From Bacteroidales bacterium UBA5433 (GTDB lineage: Bacteria; Bacteroidota; Bacteroidia; Bacteroidales; UBA932), in assembly GCA_002427525.1 (NCBI GenBank), contig DIRP01000008.1, forward strand, positions 1-24,175: a stretch of DNA of 24,175 nt. Direction: 5' to 3'. The notes beneath the pieces were generated by a model. It had not been told where the DNA came from, searched no databases, and worked only from the letters and a program-made list of their open reading frames with translations. This document shows, piece by piece, positions 23,785 through 24,175 of the stretch. The translations under genes and the position numbers were made by a program. How positions within the stretch are numbered: the stretch's first letter is position 1; each line of letters opens with the position of its first letter.

Positions 23785-23827
23785 TCAGCTTAGATTTATT
23801 TTATTTTGTTAAATTTACCGCACTAAA
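23758..23827. repeat. 11-bp inverted repeat, 48-nt AT-rich spacer
   Basis: TTTAGTGCGGT (23758-23768) and ACCGCACTAAA (23817-23827) are perfect reverse complements. The left arm lies in the LepA-like remnant and the right arm in non-coding DNA. No transposase-type ORF is inside. It could be a cruciform, a protein-binding site or the ends of a very small element. Confidence 0.6.
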
Positions 23828-23866
23828 GGTGTTTTTAGCGTGAAAATAAGAGTAGTAAAAGCATTA

Positions 23867-24175
23867 GCTCCCGAAAAGGGAGGGGACCCGCCGCAAGGTG
23901 GAGAGGAGTTGCAAGGCCGATACAGCCGGACGCGTCAATATGGCAAGGGTAGTGAGTGCTTGTGGAGCGCTTCTTGCTGCAACTCACTATATACTTGTAC
24001 GTTAGCGCACCGCCTTTGAAATCGCTACTTACTACCCTTCAGAGGAGAGGGGCCGGCGGAGCAGCAACGGAGTATGCCGCGAAGGAACAGCGGAATGTAT
24101 CGGCAGAGAAGAACGAAATTCGTCAGCGAACGGTCTGTATCGGCTAAGGAAAACATTGGCTCCCGAAAAGGGAGG
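23867..24175. repeat. Interspersed or tandem repeat element with nested inverted repeats
   Basis: GCTCCCGAAAAGGGAGG occurs at 23867-23883 and again at 24159-24175, the last bases of the window. With flanks the match is 24 of 26 bases, 292 bp apart, so a second copy or flanking unit starts at the edge. Between them are inverted repeats: GCCGATACAG (23916-23925) with CTGTATCGGC (24135-24144); AAGGGTAGTGAGT (23945-23957) with ACTTACTACCCTT (24027-24039, one mismatch); GAGTTGC (23906-23912) with GCAACTC (23979-23985). A 63-codon plus-strand frame at 23956-24147 looks like repeat read-through, not a gene. The rest of 23641-24175, apart from the LepA-like remnant and the 11-bp repeat, holds no gene that I can see. 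Confidence 0.7.

Noticed and set aside
23758..23827. Similarity of TAGTGCGGT to the Haemophilus uptake sequence AAGTGCGGT, in inverted pair
   Set aside because: One base differs in both copies and the genome is Bacteroidota, not Pasteurellaceae; chance or an unrelated repeat is more likely.
23956..24147. Plus-strand frame of 63 codons
   Set aside because: It lies within the repeat element, has low-complexity Gly/Ala content and no leader or promoter.
1..24175. CRISPR array, toxin-antitoxin, restriction or other defence island
   Set aside because: No regularly spaced repeats, nucleases or helicases of such systems are seen; the genes are envelope and housekeeping functions.

Overview
The window comes from a member of the Bacteroidota, most likely the order Bacteroidales. 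The evidence is a Bacteroidota-type gene set (GldH next to a PSP1/RicT protein, BACON domains, a PorT-like barrel, PspC proteins with the typical MKKV... N-terminal domain), the TAnnTTTG -7 promoter element at several starts, and the absence of Shine-Dalgarno sequences. I cannot name a genus. About 94% of the window is coding. I see no tRNA, rRNA, CRISPR array, integrase or transposase.

Layout. (1) 1-7438, minus strand: a cell-envelope module read in the order M16-like pseudoprotease, lipoprotein with seven BACON domains plus LRRs, and a long coiled-coil lipoprotein cut by the left edge. (2) 7543-11727, plus strand: a compact, partly overlapping cluster of TPR protein, DNA polymerase III delta', RicT/PSP1, GldH and TrmB. 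(3) 11724-16065, minus strand: L-serine ammonia-lyase, thioredoxin, small outer-membrane barrel, polyprenyl synthase and an AspT/YbjL-type transporter. The last gene shares 4 bp, including its stop codon, with convergent trmB. (4) 16204-18761, plus strand: a three-gene PspC-PadR-PspC operon with a perfect 19-bp palindrome at its promoter. (5) 18762-19031: intergenic DNA with a strongly foldable element of about 100 nt. (6) 19032-21834, minus strand: sigma-54 enhancer-binding protein, LptE, hypothetical protein, SecG. (7) 21909-23579, plus strand: an OmpA-like/TPR lipoprotein ending at a textbook terminator. (8) 23641-24175: non-coding, repeat-rich DNA with a short LepA-like C-terminal gene remnant, an inverted repeat, and a repeat element whose next copy begins at the right edge.

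Most of the window serves the cell envelope: lipoproteins, LPS transport, protein secretion, a gliding-family lipoprotein, isoprenoid chains and a PspC stress-type system. Housekeeping genes (holB, trmB, trxA, the serine deaminase) sit among them. Nothing is clearly a new defence or mobile system. The parts most worth a second look are the pseudo-M16/BACON-LRR/coiled-coil module, the PadR-PspC operon with its operator-like palindrome, an AspT-family transporter without its usual cytoplasmic domains, and the structured repeats at 18801-18903 and 23867-24175.
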